The notes beneath the pieces were generated by a model that was not told the DNA's origin, searched no databases, and was given only the letters and a program-made list of their open reading frames with translations. From NCBI GenBank assembly GCA_016280525.1, contig JAEEGW010000207.1, positions 1 to 20,298 of the forward strand: a stretch of DNA of 20,298 nucleotides, in the 5' to 3' direction. Origin of the DNA: Clostridiales bacterium (GTDB lineage: Bacteria; Bacillota; Clostridia; Oscillospirales; CAG-272). Within the stretch, counting starts at the first letter, position 1. Each line of letters begins with the position of its first letter. Positions 9,006-14,976 of the stretch are shown here, one piece after another. Made by a program: the position numbers and the translations under genes.

Positions 9006-10907
9006 TTATTTAACGGGTTTTAATATTTCACCTTTGTATATCGACGCCGAAAGCGGCGGCAGATTTATTTTTATGCTGCGGTCAAATCCGTCGGATCTGA
9101 TCTTTTTCGCGGGTACGGGCAGCGACCGTGTAGGTGAAGTGGTGAACACCTCGCGGTAAAGTCCCGCGTCCGGAACGCCCACCGTGTAGTCTTTTATCTC
9201 AACGGCGGAGAAGTTGAAAGCGCATAAAACGTAATCTCCGTCCGCGCCGTATCTTAAAAATACCGCCGTGTTTCTGTCCGCGTCGTCCACCTTTACCCAG
9301 CGGAAGCCGTCCCAGGAGAAATCTCTTTCCCAGAGTTCCGGCGTATCGAGATAGAAATGATTGAGCGCGGAGGTGAAGCGCAGAAGATTCGCGTGGTTTT
9401 CGTATCCGGTCATGAACCATTCAAGCTGAGAACTGCAGTTCCATTCCTTGAACTGCCCGTACTCAGAGCCCATAAAAAGCAGCTTCTTGCCCGGATGGCA
9501 CGTCATATAAGTAAGGAACGTGCGGAAGCCGGCGAATTTCATATCGTAGTCGCCGAACATCTTGTCAAGCAGAGATTTTTTGCCGTGCACGACCTCGTCG
9601 TGAGATATGGCGAGTATGAAATTTTCCGAAAACGAATACGTCATGGAAAACGTAATGTCGTTATGTATTTTAGATCTGAAAACGGGGTCTGTCGATACGT
9701 ACTTGAGCATATCGTTCATAAATCCCATGTTCCACTTGAAGCTGAAGCCGAGACCGCCTAAATATACCGGTTTTGTCACCATGGGCCACGCCGTTGATTC
9801 CTCGGCTATCATAAGCACGTCTGCGTATCTTTCAAACACCGCGGTGTTGAGCTTTTTGAAAAACGCTATCGCCTCGTAATTCTTGTTGGATCCGTCCTGC
9901 GAAGGCTCCCATTCGCCCGGCCCTCTGTCAAAGTCAAGATACAGCATAGACGCAACTGCGTCAACTCGCAGACCGTCTATGTGATATTCGGTAAGCCAGT
10001 AAAGCGCGTTTGATATGAGGAAAGACTGTACTTCCTCGCGCCCTAAATCAAAGAAGCGCGTGCCCCAAATTTTATGTTCTTTTCTGTATTCGCTCTGATA
10101 TTCGTAGCACGGCGTGCCGTCAAACTCGTATAAACCGTGCTCGTCTTTGGAGAAGTGAGCCGGCACCCAGTCAAGCAGAACGCCTATTCCGTACGAGTGG
10201 AGCCTGTTTACGAAATACATAAAGTCGGCAGGCTCGCCGAAGCGGGAGGTCGGAGCGAAAAATCCGCATATCTGGTATCCCCAGCTCTCGTCAAGCGGAT
10301 GCTCCGCGACGGGCAGAAGTTCAACGTGCGTATAACCCATTTTCTTGACGTAAGGACCGAGTCTGTCCGCAAGCTCGCGGTAGCTCAGATAACCGCCGCC
10401 GGGTCTGCGCATGAACGAGCCGAGATGCACCTCGTATATATTCATGGGCGAAGTGTACGCAGGTCTGTCGTTGCTTTGGCATATCGCCTTTTTGCGCGAG
10501 TTCATCCAGCCGCCGTCAGTCCACGGATAAGACGGAAGCTCGTATAAAAACGTCGCCGTCTCTTCGTGCGTGCCCGCGTAAAATCCGTAAGGGTCGGCTT
10601 TGAAAGTCGCCTTGCCGCCGTGCATAACGAGATATTTGTATTTTAACTTGTCTTCGTTTTTGAAATTTATTTTTACTTTCGCTTCCCACAAGCCTTTTTT
10701 CGTTACGCGGCTCATAGGTGTGGATTCGTCCCAGTTATTGAAATCACCGGTAACGTAGACCGCATCGGCGTTGGGCGCCCATGTGCGGAAAACGGTATAA
10801 ACGTCACCGTTTTTGTCTTCCGTCTTATGCGCGCCTAAATATTCGTATGCTTGAAAATACGTTCCCTGATGAAATAAATATCTTTCCGTGTTGTTTGCCT
10901 GTGCCAT
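9006..10907 (-). CDS. glgB: 1,4-alpha-glucan branching enzyme (GH13, CBM48)
   Basis: A 633-residue branching enzyme that cuts alpha-1,4-glucan and rejoins the piece as an alpha-1,6 branch. An N-terminal CBM48 beta-sandwich (about 30-125, FRTWAPNADAVYVTGDFNNW) precedes the barrel. Catalytic motifs are LDWVPAHF (245-252), DGLRVDAVASML (311-322, nucleophile Asp316), IAEEST (367-372, acid Glu369) and ISHDEVVHGKKSL (434-446, Asp437). I chose ATG at 10907, with AAAGGA 7 nt upstream. An in-frame TTG at 10928 would add seven residues, but it lies at the predicted transcript start and has no ribosome binding site. First gene of the glg operon. Length and motifs are normal, with no signal peptide. Confidence 0.96.
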   Translation of the reverse strand: MAQANNTERYLFHQGTYFQAYEYLGAHKTEDKNGDVYTVFRTWAPNADAVYVTGDFNNWDESTPMSRVTKKGLWEAKVKINFKNEDKLKYKYLVMHGGKATFKADPYGFYAGTHEETATFLYELPSYPWTDGGWMNSRKKAICQSNDRPAYTSPMNIYEVHLGSFMRRPGGGYLSYRELADRLGPYVKKMGYTHVELLPVAEHPLDESWGYQICGFFAPTSRFGEPADFMYFVNRLHSYGIGVLLDWVPAHFSKDEHGLYEFDGTPCYEYQSEYRKEHKIWGTRFFDLGREEVQSFLISNALYWLTEYHIDGLRVDAVASMLYLDFDRGPGEWEPSQDGSNKNYEAIAFFKKLNTAVFERYADVLMIAEESTAWPMVTKPVYLGGLGFSFKWNMGFMNDMLKYVSTDPVFRSKIHNDITFSMTYSFSENFILAISHDEVVHGKKSLLDKMFGDYDMKFAGFRTFLTYMTCHPGKKLLFMGSEYGQFKEWNCSSQLEWFMTGYENHANLLRFTSALNHFYLDTPELWERDFSWDGFRWVKVDDADRNTAVFLRYGADGDYVLCAFNFSAVEIKDYTVGVPDAGLYREVFTTSPTRSLPVPAKKIRSDGFDRSIKINLPPLSASIYKGEILKPVK

Positions 10908-10936
10908 AATTTTTTCCTTTAGTATCAATCTTTCAT

Positions 10937-10965
10937 ATTATACAACAATAAAATGAAAATTTCAA
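10937..10965 (-). promoter_or_regulatory. sigma-A-type promoter of the glg operon
   Basis: On the minus strand, TTGAAA (10965-10960), a 17-bp spacer and a perfect TATAAT (10942-10937). Transcription should start near 10930, giving a leader of about 23 nt before glgB. Upstream, 10966-10990 is almost pure A/T with runs of A and T, which could act as an UP element. The whole gap 10908-11081 holds only this promoter, the divergent rpe promoter and the A/T tract; I see no further gene or operator in it. Confidence 0.85.
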
Positions 10966-11021
10966 TATATTTAAAAAAGTTTTTTTGAATATGCGATATT
11001 ATTTATTTAACATTTTATAGG

Positions 11022-11050
11022 TAGAAAAATCAAAACGGCTGCTCTATACT
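11022..11050 (+). promoter_or_regulatory. probable promoter of rpe
   Basis: TATACT at 11045-11050 with a weaker TAGAAA (4 of 6 consensus bases) 17 bp upstream. It would start a short leader about 25 nt before the rpe ATG. It is divergent from the glg promoter, with the -35 elements about 57 bp apart. Confidence 0.55.
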
Positions 11051-11081
11051 AATAAAAGACAATGACAAACAAGGAGTTCTT

Positions 11082-11756
11082 ATGATAAAGATCGCACCAT
11101 CCATACTCTCCGCGGACTTTTCAAAGCTGGGAGAACAGATACTTAAAACAAAAGAAGCGGGCGCGGAATATCTTCATATAGACGTTATGGACGGCATATT
11201 CGTTCCTAACATCTCTTTCGGCGCCCCGGTATATAAATGCATCCGCAAAATGACGGATCAGTTTTTTGACGTCCATCTCATGATAGTAGACCCGCTGCGT
11301 TATATCGACTCTTTCGCTGCCGCCGGAGCGGACGGCATAACCATACACCACGAGGCGTGCGACAATCCGATAGAAACGCTGCAGTACATAAGAAGCAAAG
11401 GCATAAAGGCGGCAATATCCATAAAACCGAAAACGGACCCGCAGGTGCTGAAACCTTATCTGCCGTTTATAGATATGATACTCATAATGTCCGTTGAACC
11501 CGGCTTCGGCGGTCAGTCGTTCATACCAACGGCAATAGACAGCGTAAGAGCCGCAAAGAAGTTAGTCGACGAGGGCGGTTACGATATAGATATTGAAGTT
11601 GACGGCGGTTTGTCCGCTAAAAACGTTGACCTTGTGAGCAGCGTCGGCGCAAACGTCATCGTCGCCGGCTCCGCGATATTCGGCGCGCCCGATATGGCGG
11701 AAGCGATTAAAGAGATAAGAGAAAACGGCGATCAAACGTACTGCGCAAAGCTCTGA
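11082..11756 (+). CDS. rpe: ribulose-phosphate 3-epimerase
   Basis: A 224-residue TIM-barrel enzyme that interconverts ribulose-5-phosphate and xylulose-5-phosphate in the pentose phosphate pathway. It opens MIKIAPSILSADF and shows HIDVMDG (32-38, metal ligands His32 and Asp34), HLM (65-67, His65), MSVEPGFGGQSF (136-147) and EVDGGLSAKN (172-181, catalytic Asp174). Length is typical (about 220). The start is supported by AAGGAG with a 5-nt spacer at 11071-11076. It stands divergently from the glycogen operon, so both carbon-metabolism units may share the control region, although no shared operator is visible. The following gene begins 37 nt later without an intervening terminator, so they may be co-transcribed. 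Confidence 0.97.
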   Translation: MIKIAPSILSADFSKLGEQILKTKEAGAEYLHIDVMDGIFVPNISFGAPVYKCIRKMTDQFFDVHLMIVDPLRYIDSFAAAGADGITIHHEACDNPIETLQYIRSKGIKAAISIKPKTDPQVLKPYLPFIDMILIMSVEPGFGGQSFIPTAIDSVRAAKKLVDEGGYDIDIEVDGGLSAKNVDLVSSVGANVIVAGSAIFGAPDMAEAIKEIRENGDQTYCAKL

Positions 11757-11793
11757 GACGGTACTGAAAATACAATAAGGAGGCTTACGGAAA

Positions 11794-12681
11794 ATGAAAA
11801 AAGCAACGCTTTATATCATTATTTTGCTCGTTTTTTCCGTCAGCCTTTCTGTTTTTTCATCCGCTATAATACAGTCCCCGCCTAAGGATACTGATATAAG
11901 CGCAAACGTTCATATATCGGATAAGCCCGCTCTGCCTGACGGCGTTATATCGAACGGAGAATATGAAAAGCTCAATATCCCGCAGTCGTCTTTATCATAC
12001 GTCGTAGGCTCGGAGTCCGACTGGCTGAGGACGAAAAACACGAAGTTCGAGGTGTACACAGCCGTCAATTCCGGCACGTTTTATTTCGCGCTCGCCGTGA
12101 GTCTCGACAAAGAGCATTATATAACGGAATGCGAGCCGAAATATATGTGGGCGCAGACCGCGCTGCTTCTGTCGTTTGCCAAAACCGGCACGACCGGCAG
12201 AAACGCGCTTGAGATAGGCATAAGGCCGGACGGCAAATACTACGTATGGCGTCAGTTTGCGGATTATTCGCCCGAAAACAGTTTTGCCGCCGTATATAAA
12301 GACGGCGTGATAACTTACGAGATCGCCGTTCCGCTGTCGGCTTTCGGCGCGGAAAACGATACGGATTTCAAGTTCTGTTTCAGTATTTCGATAGGCGATT
12401 ATTTCAACGGAGAACGTCAGGCGTACGTCCAGTTCGGGCAGGGAATATCTGGTTTTTCCGAGGTTTCGGACGCGGACGCCGGCAAAGACGCCGCGCTTTT
12501 CCCGAAGATATATGTCAAAAGAGAGGGAGAAGAAACGGCGCCTCCGCCCGATGATAACGACGATCTCGTCACCCCGCCGGACACCGGCATAGATGCGAAG
12601 CCGCTCCTGCTGTCGGCCGCCGTGATCGCCGCCTCGCTTTCGGTTTGTTACATACTTATCCGCAAACGCAGATCATATTAA
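11794..12681 (+). CDS. secreted CBM9/DOMON-like protein with C-terminal anchor
   Basis: A 295-residue exported protein. Residues 1-24 form a signal peptide (lysines, then a hydrophobic core ending near FSSA). Residues about 40-240 look like the beta-sandwich found in carbohydrate family 9 binding/DOMON-like proteins: DGVISNGEYEKL (49-60), alternating hydrophobic strands, and a YEIAVPLSAFG edge typical of that fold. A proline/acid-rich linker follows (PPPDDNDD), then PPDTG, a hydrophobic helix and terminal RKRR, the layout of a cell-wall sorting signal, although the motif differs from LPxTG. AAGGAGG stands 10 nt before the ATG. A ligand such as a glycan or haem is possible but unproven. I recognise the fold class, not a named protein. 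Confidence 0.75.
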   Translation: MKKATLYIIILLVFSVSLSVFSSAIIQSPPKDTDISANVHISDKPALPDGVISNGEYEKLNIPQSSLSYVVGSESDWLRTKNTKFEVYTAVNSGTFYFALAVSLDKEHYITECEPKYMWAQTALLLSFAKTGTTGRNALEIGIRPDGKYYVWRQFADYSPENSFAAVYKDGVITYEIAVPLSAFGAENDTDFKFCFSISIGDYFNGERQAYVQFGQGISGFSEVSDADAGKDAALFPKIYVKREGEETAPPPDDNDDLVTPPDTGIDAKPLLLSAAVIAASLSVCYILIRKRRSY

Positions 12682-12706
12682 AAATCCCGCCCCGTGCGGG
12701 TTTTTT
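12680..12706 (+). terminator. intrinsic terminator after the rpe / CBM9-like unit
   Basis: CCCGC (12686-12690), loop CCCGT, GCGGG (12696-12700), then six T; a run of A upstream can extend the stem. It begins right at the stop codon of the preceding gene and separates it from the YhbD/bactofilin operon. Confidence 0.92.
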
Positions 12707-12726
12707 ATTAAATTTCAAAAAGGGTA

Positions 12727-12755
12727 TTGACAACGTAACATTGTTATGCTATAAT
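12727..12755 (+). promoter_or_regulatory. consensus promoter of the yhbD-like/bactofilin operon
   Basis: TTGACA (12727-12732), exactly 17 bp, then TATAAT (12750-12755): a perfect sigma-A consensus. The start of transcription should fall near 12762, giving a leader of about 23 nt. Such a strong promoter implies that output is set by a repressor, and two dyads described separately sit on it. Confidence 0.92.
12734..12748. promoter_or_regulatory. operator dyad 1 (between -35 and -10)
   Basis: CGTAACA-T-TGTTATG, a 15-bp dyad with one mismatch, filling the spacer between the -35 and -10 elements. It is the same motif as the dyad at 12760-12776, with centres 27 bp apart. Binding here would block RNA polymerase. 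The likely ligand is the YhbD-like protein encoded immediately downstream (inference from position). Confidence 0.7.
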
Positions 12756-12759
12756 AAGA

Positions 12760-12776
12760 CCGTAACAATGTTACGG
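12760..12776. promoter_or_regulatory. operator dyad 2 (at transcription start, overlapping ribosome binding site)
   Basis: CCGTAACA-A-TGTTACGG, a perfect 17-bp palindrome. It covers the expected transcription start and its right end overlaps the GGAGG ribosome binding site (12775-12779) of the next gene. It could work as a DNA operator, matching dyad 1, or as a small RNA hairpin hiding the ribosome binding site; the duplication of the motif favours the first. Confidence 0.75.
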
Positions 12777-12784
12777 AGGCGGAA

Positions 12785-13165
12785 ATGAAAGATAATGAAA
12801 TGATCTCAAAAAAAGATCTGCTTGAAAAATACGGTATTTCATACGGCGCGCTGTACCGCTGGAAGCGTATGGGGCTCATCCCGGACGAGTGGTTCGTAAA
12901 GACCGCTTCCGTCACCGGTCAGCAGACGTTTTTCCCGAGACGGCTGATATGCGACAGAGTAGAGCAGATACAGAACATGAAAGACGATCTGTCTTTGTCG
13001 GCTCTTGCGGACAGCTTTAAAGCAAAGGAACTTAACGGAGAGTATCTTACGGTGGAAACTGATTTCGGTACGGCAAGGTATAAAATGAGTGAGGTTAAAA
13101 GAGTAACGGTCGTAAACGGAGAAAAAACGGACGTTTTGTTTGAAAGGAACGGTGATATAAAATGA
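12785..13165 (+). CDS. YhbD-like (DUF4004) MerR-type HTH regulator
   Basis: A 126-residue protein resembling Bacillus subtilis YhbD. The N-terminus is a MerR-like winged helix-turn-helix (about 6-36) with ISYGALYRWKRMGLIPDEW (18-36), then the wing-like VTGQQTFFPRR (43-53), a helical stretch RVEQIQNMKDDLSLSALADSF (58-78), and a small beta-rich tail. In B. subtilis yhbD lies with yhbE and yhbF, which encode bactofilins, and the same pairing occurs here. The ATG has GGAGG 5 nt upstream, and its stop overlaps the bactofilin start as ATGA. Tandem dyads on its own promoter suggest autoregulation. A scaffold or assembly partner role for the bactofilin instead of, or besides, DNA binding is possible. 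Family recalled from sequence pattern; function unproven. Confidence 0.85.
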   Translation: MKDNEMISKKDLLEKYGISYGALYRWKRMGLIPDEWFVKTASVTGQQTFFPRRLICDRVEQIQNMKDDLSLSALADSFKAKELNGEYLTVETDFGTARYKMSEVKRVTVVNGEKTDVLFERNGDIK

Positions 13166-13929
13166 AGATATCAGGCAACGGAAGAGTAAACGGCGGCGTA
13201 TATAACGAGGAAATATTCGTATCCGGCAGCTCGGTTTTTGAAGGTGACGTAAGCTGTACGGAGCTTAACGTGTCCGGCTCCGTCAATACGAAAAACGTGA
13301 AATGTGAAAAAGAGATAAACATATCCGGTTCCGGAAAATTTGAAGAGGTGAAAACCGGAAAATTATCCGTCTCCGGCTCGTTTTCCGCAGACAGTCTGAC
13401 GGTCGCAAAAGATATGAAAACGTCGGGCTCCTGCAAGGTAAGAAAGGATCTTTGTGCGGCAAACGCGCAGTTTTCCGGCTCCGTGCAGACGGGCGGAAAC
13501 ATAAAATTCGGATCGGCTTCCGTAGCCGGCAAGCTTGAATGCAAAAAGAACGTGGAAGCGGAAGACATAACCGTTACCGGACGCATTTACGTAGACGGAC
13601 TTTTAAACGCGGAAAACGTAGTGATCAAATTCGGTTACGGCGCGTTTACCAACAGGATAAACAGCATAGGCGGAACGAATATAAAGATAGTGTATTACAA
13701 AGACGGCAAATTCGATCTGCGCGACGTTATATTCGATCACGGAAACGTCATGACAAAGGTAGAAGAAAGCATAGAGGGCGACAATATATTCCTACAGAAT
13801 ACCGAATGTCCTCTGGTAGTAGGCAAAAACGTGACCGTCAGCTACGGATGTAAAATAGGAAAAATACAGTATTACGATAAATGTGAGATCAAAGAAGATG
13901 CGATCGTAGGAAAAAAAGAAAAAATATAA
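13162..13929 (+). CDS. bactofilin-like polymer-forming cytoskeletal protein (YhbE/YhbF type)
   Basis: A 255-residue beta-solenoid protein of the polymer-forming cytoskeletal (bactofilin) group, similar in style and length to B. subtilis YhbE/YhbF, which contribute to flagellar motility there. Residues 1-145 are built from nine short repeats, each centred on a hydrophobic-S-G-S turn, spaced 17 residues. Residues 150-255 form a second, less regular beta-rich part with FGYGAFTNRINSIGG (157-171) and a closing turn KEDAIVGK. No signal peptide or membrane helix, so it should be a cytosolic or membrane-edge filament. It overlaps the YhbD-like gene by ATGA and shares its promoter. No terminator is seen after it; the next promoter begins at the base after its stop. 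Confidence 0.88.
   Translation: MKISGNGRVNGGVYNEEIFVSGSSVFEGDVSCTELNVSGSVNTKNVKCEKEINISGSGKFEEVKTGKLSVSGSFSADSLTVAKDMKTSGSCKVRKDLCAANAQFSGSVQTGGNIKFGSASVAGKLECKKNVEAEDITVTGRIYVDGLLNAENVVIKFGYGAFTNRINSIGGTNIKIVYYKDGKFDLRDVIFDHGNVMTKVEESIEGDNIFLQNTECPLVVGKNVTVSYGCKIGKIQYYDKCEIKEDAIVGKKEKI
13171..13581 (+). repeat. 17-residue (51-bp) beta-solenoid repeat in the bactofilin
   Basis: The small-residue-plus-Gly turn falls at residues 4, 21, 38, 55, 71, 88, 105, 122 and 139: steps of 17, 17, 17, 16, 17, 17, 17, 17. The turn is SG in the first seven copies and AG or TG in the last two. Each repeat is one turn of a right-handed beta-helix. The DNA copies are diverged, so it is a protein-level repeat and not a recent duplication. 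Confidence 0.85.
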
Positions 13930-13958
13930 TTGACAAATATTGCGGCAAGTGTTATAAT
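13930..13958 (+). promoter_or_regulatory. consensus promoter of the small membrane-protein pair
   Basis: TTGACA (13930-13935), 17-bp spacer, TATAAT (13953-13958), a perfect consensus starting immediately after the bactofilin stop codon. Transcription should begin near 13965, leaving a leader of about 55 nt that contains a hairpin. Confidence 0.9.
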
Positions 13959-13971
13959 AAATTTACGCAAA

Positions 13972-13998
13972 ACGGTATCCGTAACGTGCGGATACCGT
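13972..13998. repeat. perfect inverted repeat in the leader of the membrane-protein pair
   Basis: ACGGTATCCG, 7-nt loop TAACGTG, CGGATACCGT: ten perfect base pairs beginning about 7 nt after the predicted transcription start. No T-run follows, so it is not an intrinsic terminator. It could be a repressor operator or a 5' mRNA-stabilising hairpin; it ends about 20 nt before the start codon. Confidence 0.75.
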
Positions 13999-14019
13999 AA
14001 TTTATATCAGGGGAATCAT

Positions 14020-14367
14020 ATGAAAAGCAGTGATGTAAGTACGCCGAATGTTGTTCTTTTTGTAATAGTATCGTCGGTTTTCTGGTCGGCGCCGGTGTTT
14101 TTTTACCTGTTTGCAGCATTTTCAAACTGGCCTTCCTATATCGTTGAAGCAGGCAGGATCGTGTATTTATTAATATTGGCGTTGATCTACATTGTTGTAC
14201 TGACTATGACGCTCATTATGGTTGTAAAGATCAGAAAACAAGGCGTCGTTATAAAATCACAGTTTATTATCCTCATCGCAACACAGCTCGTTACGGAAGC
14301 TGTAATGCTTCTTACCCCTGTCGTTGTTCCGTTCGCGTCAAAAATTATACTCGGAGGCGCGGTATGA
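14020..14367 (+). CDS. small three-helix membrane protein, unknown function
   Basis: A 115-residue, very hydrophobic protein with three predicted membrane helices (about 11-33, 46-69 and 80-105), joined by short polar turns including KIRKQG (70-75), which would be cytosolic by the positive-inside rule. The start is ATG 14020 behind GGGGA. An upstream in-frame TTG at 13930 is part of the -35 element and cannot be the start. Not recognised as a known family. It overlaps the next gene by ATGA, so the pair is probably translated together and may form a complex. Base composition is more A/T-rich than the flanking genes. Confidence 0.75.
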   Translation: MKSSDVSTPNVVLFVIVSSVFWSAPVFFYLFAAFSNWPSYIVEAGRIVYLLILALIYIVVLTMTLIMVVKIRKQGVVIKSQFIILIATQLVTEAVMLLTPVVVPFASKIILGGAV

Positions 14368-14672
14368 AAAATGACAAAAAGCCGTCCGTGTTCTCCGGAG
14401 TTTGTTACGCTTTTTTATTTGCGGCGTTTAATTTGATTCTACCTGTAACGGTGATTTTTTCTGCAGTAGGAAATTTCGTTACGCCGTTTTATGTTTATAT
14501 TATTCTTTATGTGATTTTTTCGGTTTCGGTCAACGTCTTGTTTGTGTTTGTTATCCGTAATATGCTGAATGAAAAACCTGTGATGTTAGGTATTAAAATT
14601 CCATTATTTCTTTTAACGGCACTTACGTTTATTCAATTTGTATTTCAACTTATGCGATTGAGATTGATATGA
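14364..14672 (+). CDS. small three-helix membrane protein, unknown function
   Basis: A 102-residue protein with three predicted membrane helices (about 12-35, 41-65 and 76-97), a charged N-terminus MKNDKKP and a short basic C-terminus. GGAGG lies 6 nt before the ATG and the gene overlaps the preceding membrane-protein gene by ATGA. I do not recognise a family. Size and topology match its neighbour, but I see no clear residue-level similarity between them, so common origin is only a possibility. It is A/T-rich, with unusually many TTT and ATT codons for this window. No convincing terminator follows. Confidence 0.7.
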   Translation: MKNDKKPSVFSGVCYAFLFAAFNLILPVTVIFSAVGNFVTPFYVYIILYVIFSVSVNVLFVFVIRNMLNEKPVMLGIKIPLFLLTALTFIQFVFQLMRLRLI

Positions 14673-14701
14673 AAGTAAAGAAAAATTATTTATAAAACCC
14701 C

Positions 14702-14730
14702 TTGCATTTTTCAAAAAAATGTGATATAAT
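14702..14730 (+). promoter_or_regulatory. promoter of the ileS leader (extended -10)
   Basis: TTGCAT (14702-14707), 17-bp spacer, TATAAT (14725-14730), preceded by TGA, giving an extended -10. The transcript should begin near 14737, about 240 nt before ileS, which fits a long regulatory leader. Confidence 0.85.
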
Positions 14731-14736
14731 CCGCAT

Positions 14737-14960
14737 ATCTGCTATGATGAAGACAGTAGCTTGTGCAGAAGACGGGCAAAAGCGAGCCGTGTACGGTGAA
14801 AGACGGCTGTCCGCCGCGCAGGTGAATATCACTTCGGAGCAGCGCACCGAAAGGAAACGAGTAGACTGCGCCGTATTCCCGGCGTGAACGGGAGGGCATA
14901 TGATTGTATGTTTTTATAAAAATGTATAACTATGCTCTCATTGTTGTATGAGAGCATTTT
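14737..14960 (+). ncRNA. T-box-type leader with isoleucine specifier, apparently lacking UGGN
   Basis: The gap 14673-14976 is filled by a promoter and this leader. T-box hallmarks in order are the stem I base with GAAGACAGTAG (14749-14759), the AGCGA bulge (14781-14785), an apical stem GCCGT/ACGGC around a GGTG loop (14795-14798), and GAATATCAC, whose ATC (14828-14830) is the expected Ile specifier codon. Then come GAAAGGAAACGAGTAG (14849-14864) and TCCCG-GCGTGAA-CGGGA (14877-14893), matching the conserved GTAG and CGTTA-like pseudoknot segments. GAGGGCAT (14892-14899) can pair with ATGCTCTC (14932-14939), competing with the terminator. The expected UGGN that binds the tRNA acceptor is not found; the position after AGGG reads CATA. 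The identity is strengthened by ileS directly downstream. Identified by eye, not by covariance search. Confidence 0.8.
14932..14960 (+). terminator. terminator hairpin of the ileS leader
   Basis: ATGCTCTCAT (14932-14941), loop TGTTGT, ATGAGAGCAT (14948-14957), ten perfect pairs, followed by TTT and then GATTT. The T-run is short, so termination may be partial. The 5' arm can instead pair with 14892-14899, giving the mutually exclusive fold of an attenuator. It ends 5 nt before the ileS ribosome binding site, so it might also affect ribosome access. Confidence 0.75.
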
Positions 14961-14976
14961 GATTTAAGGAGAGACT

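Noticed and set aside
9357..9761. Plus-strand 134-codon ORF opposite glgB
   Set aside because: It lies opposite conserved branching-enzyme coding sequence and has no domain of its own.
10908..10928. Seven-residue N-terminal extension of glgB from a TTG start
   Set aside because: The TTG falls at the predicted transcription start with no ribosome binding site, while the ATG at 10907 has AAAGGA at the right distance.
13171..13581. CRISPR-like or tandem DNA repeat
   Set aside because: The 51-bp periodicity exists only at the protein level; the DNA copies are too diverged and there are no spacers.
13095..13586. Minus-strand 163-codon ORF opposite the bactofilin
   Set aside because: Its repeated Pro/Ser/Glu pattern is the complement of the SGS repeats; no promoter or ribosome binding site.
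13972..13998. Intrinsic terminator for the bactofilin operon
   Set aside because: The hairpin is strong but no T-run follows, and it lies downstream of a new promoter.
13930..14019. Thirty-residue N-terminal extension of the 115-residue membrane protein
   Set aside because: The TTG start is part of the -35 box of a perfect promoter, and the extension spans the -10 and the hairpin leader.
14702..14899. Short ORFs on both strands over the ileS leader
   Set aside because: They overlap a promoter and a T-box-type leader, show no protein-like pattern and lack ribosome binding sites.
14737..14976. Cobalamin or other metabolite riboswitch before ileS
   Set aside because: The landmarks fit a T-box stem I with an Ile specifier, and ileS follows; no B12-box or other aptamer core was found.
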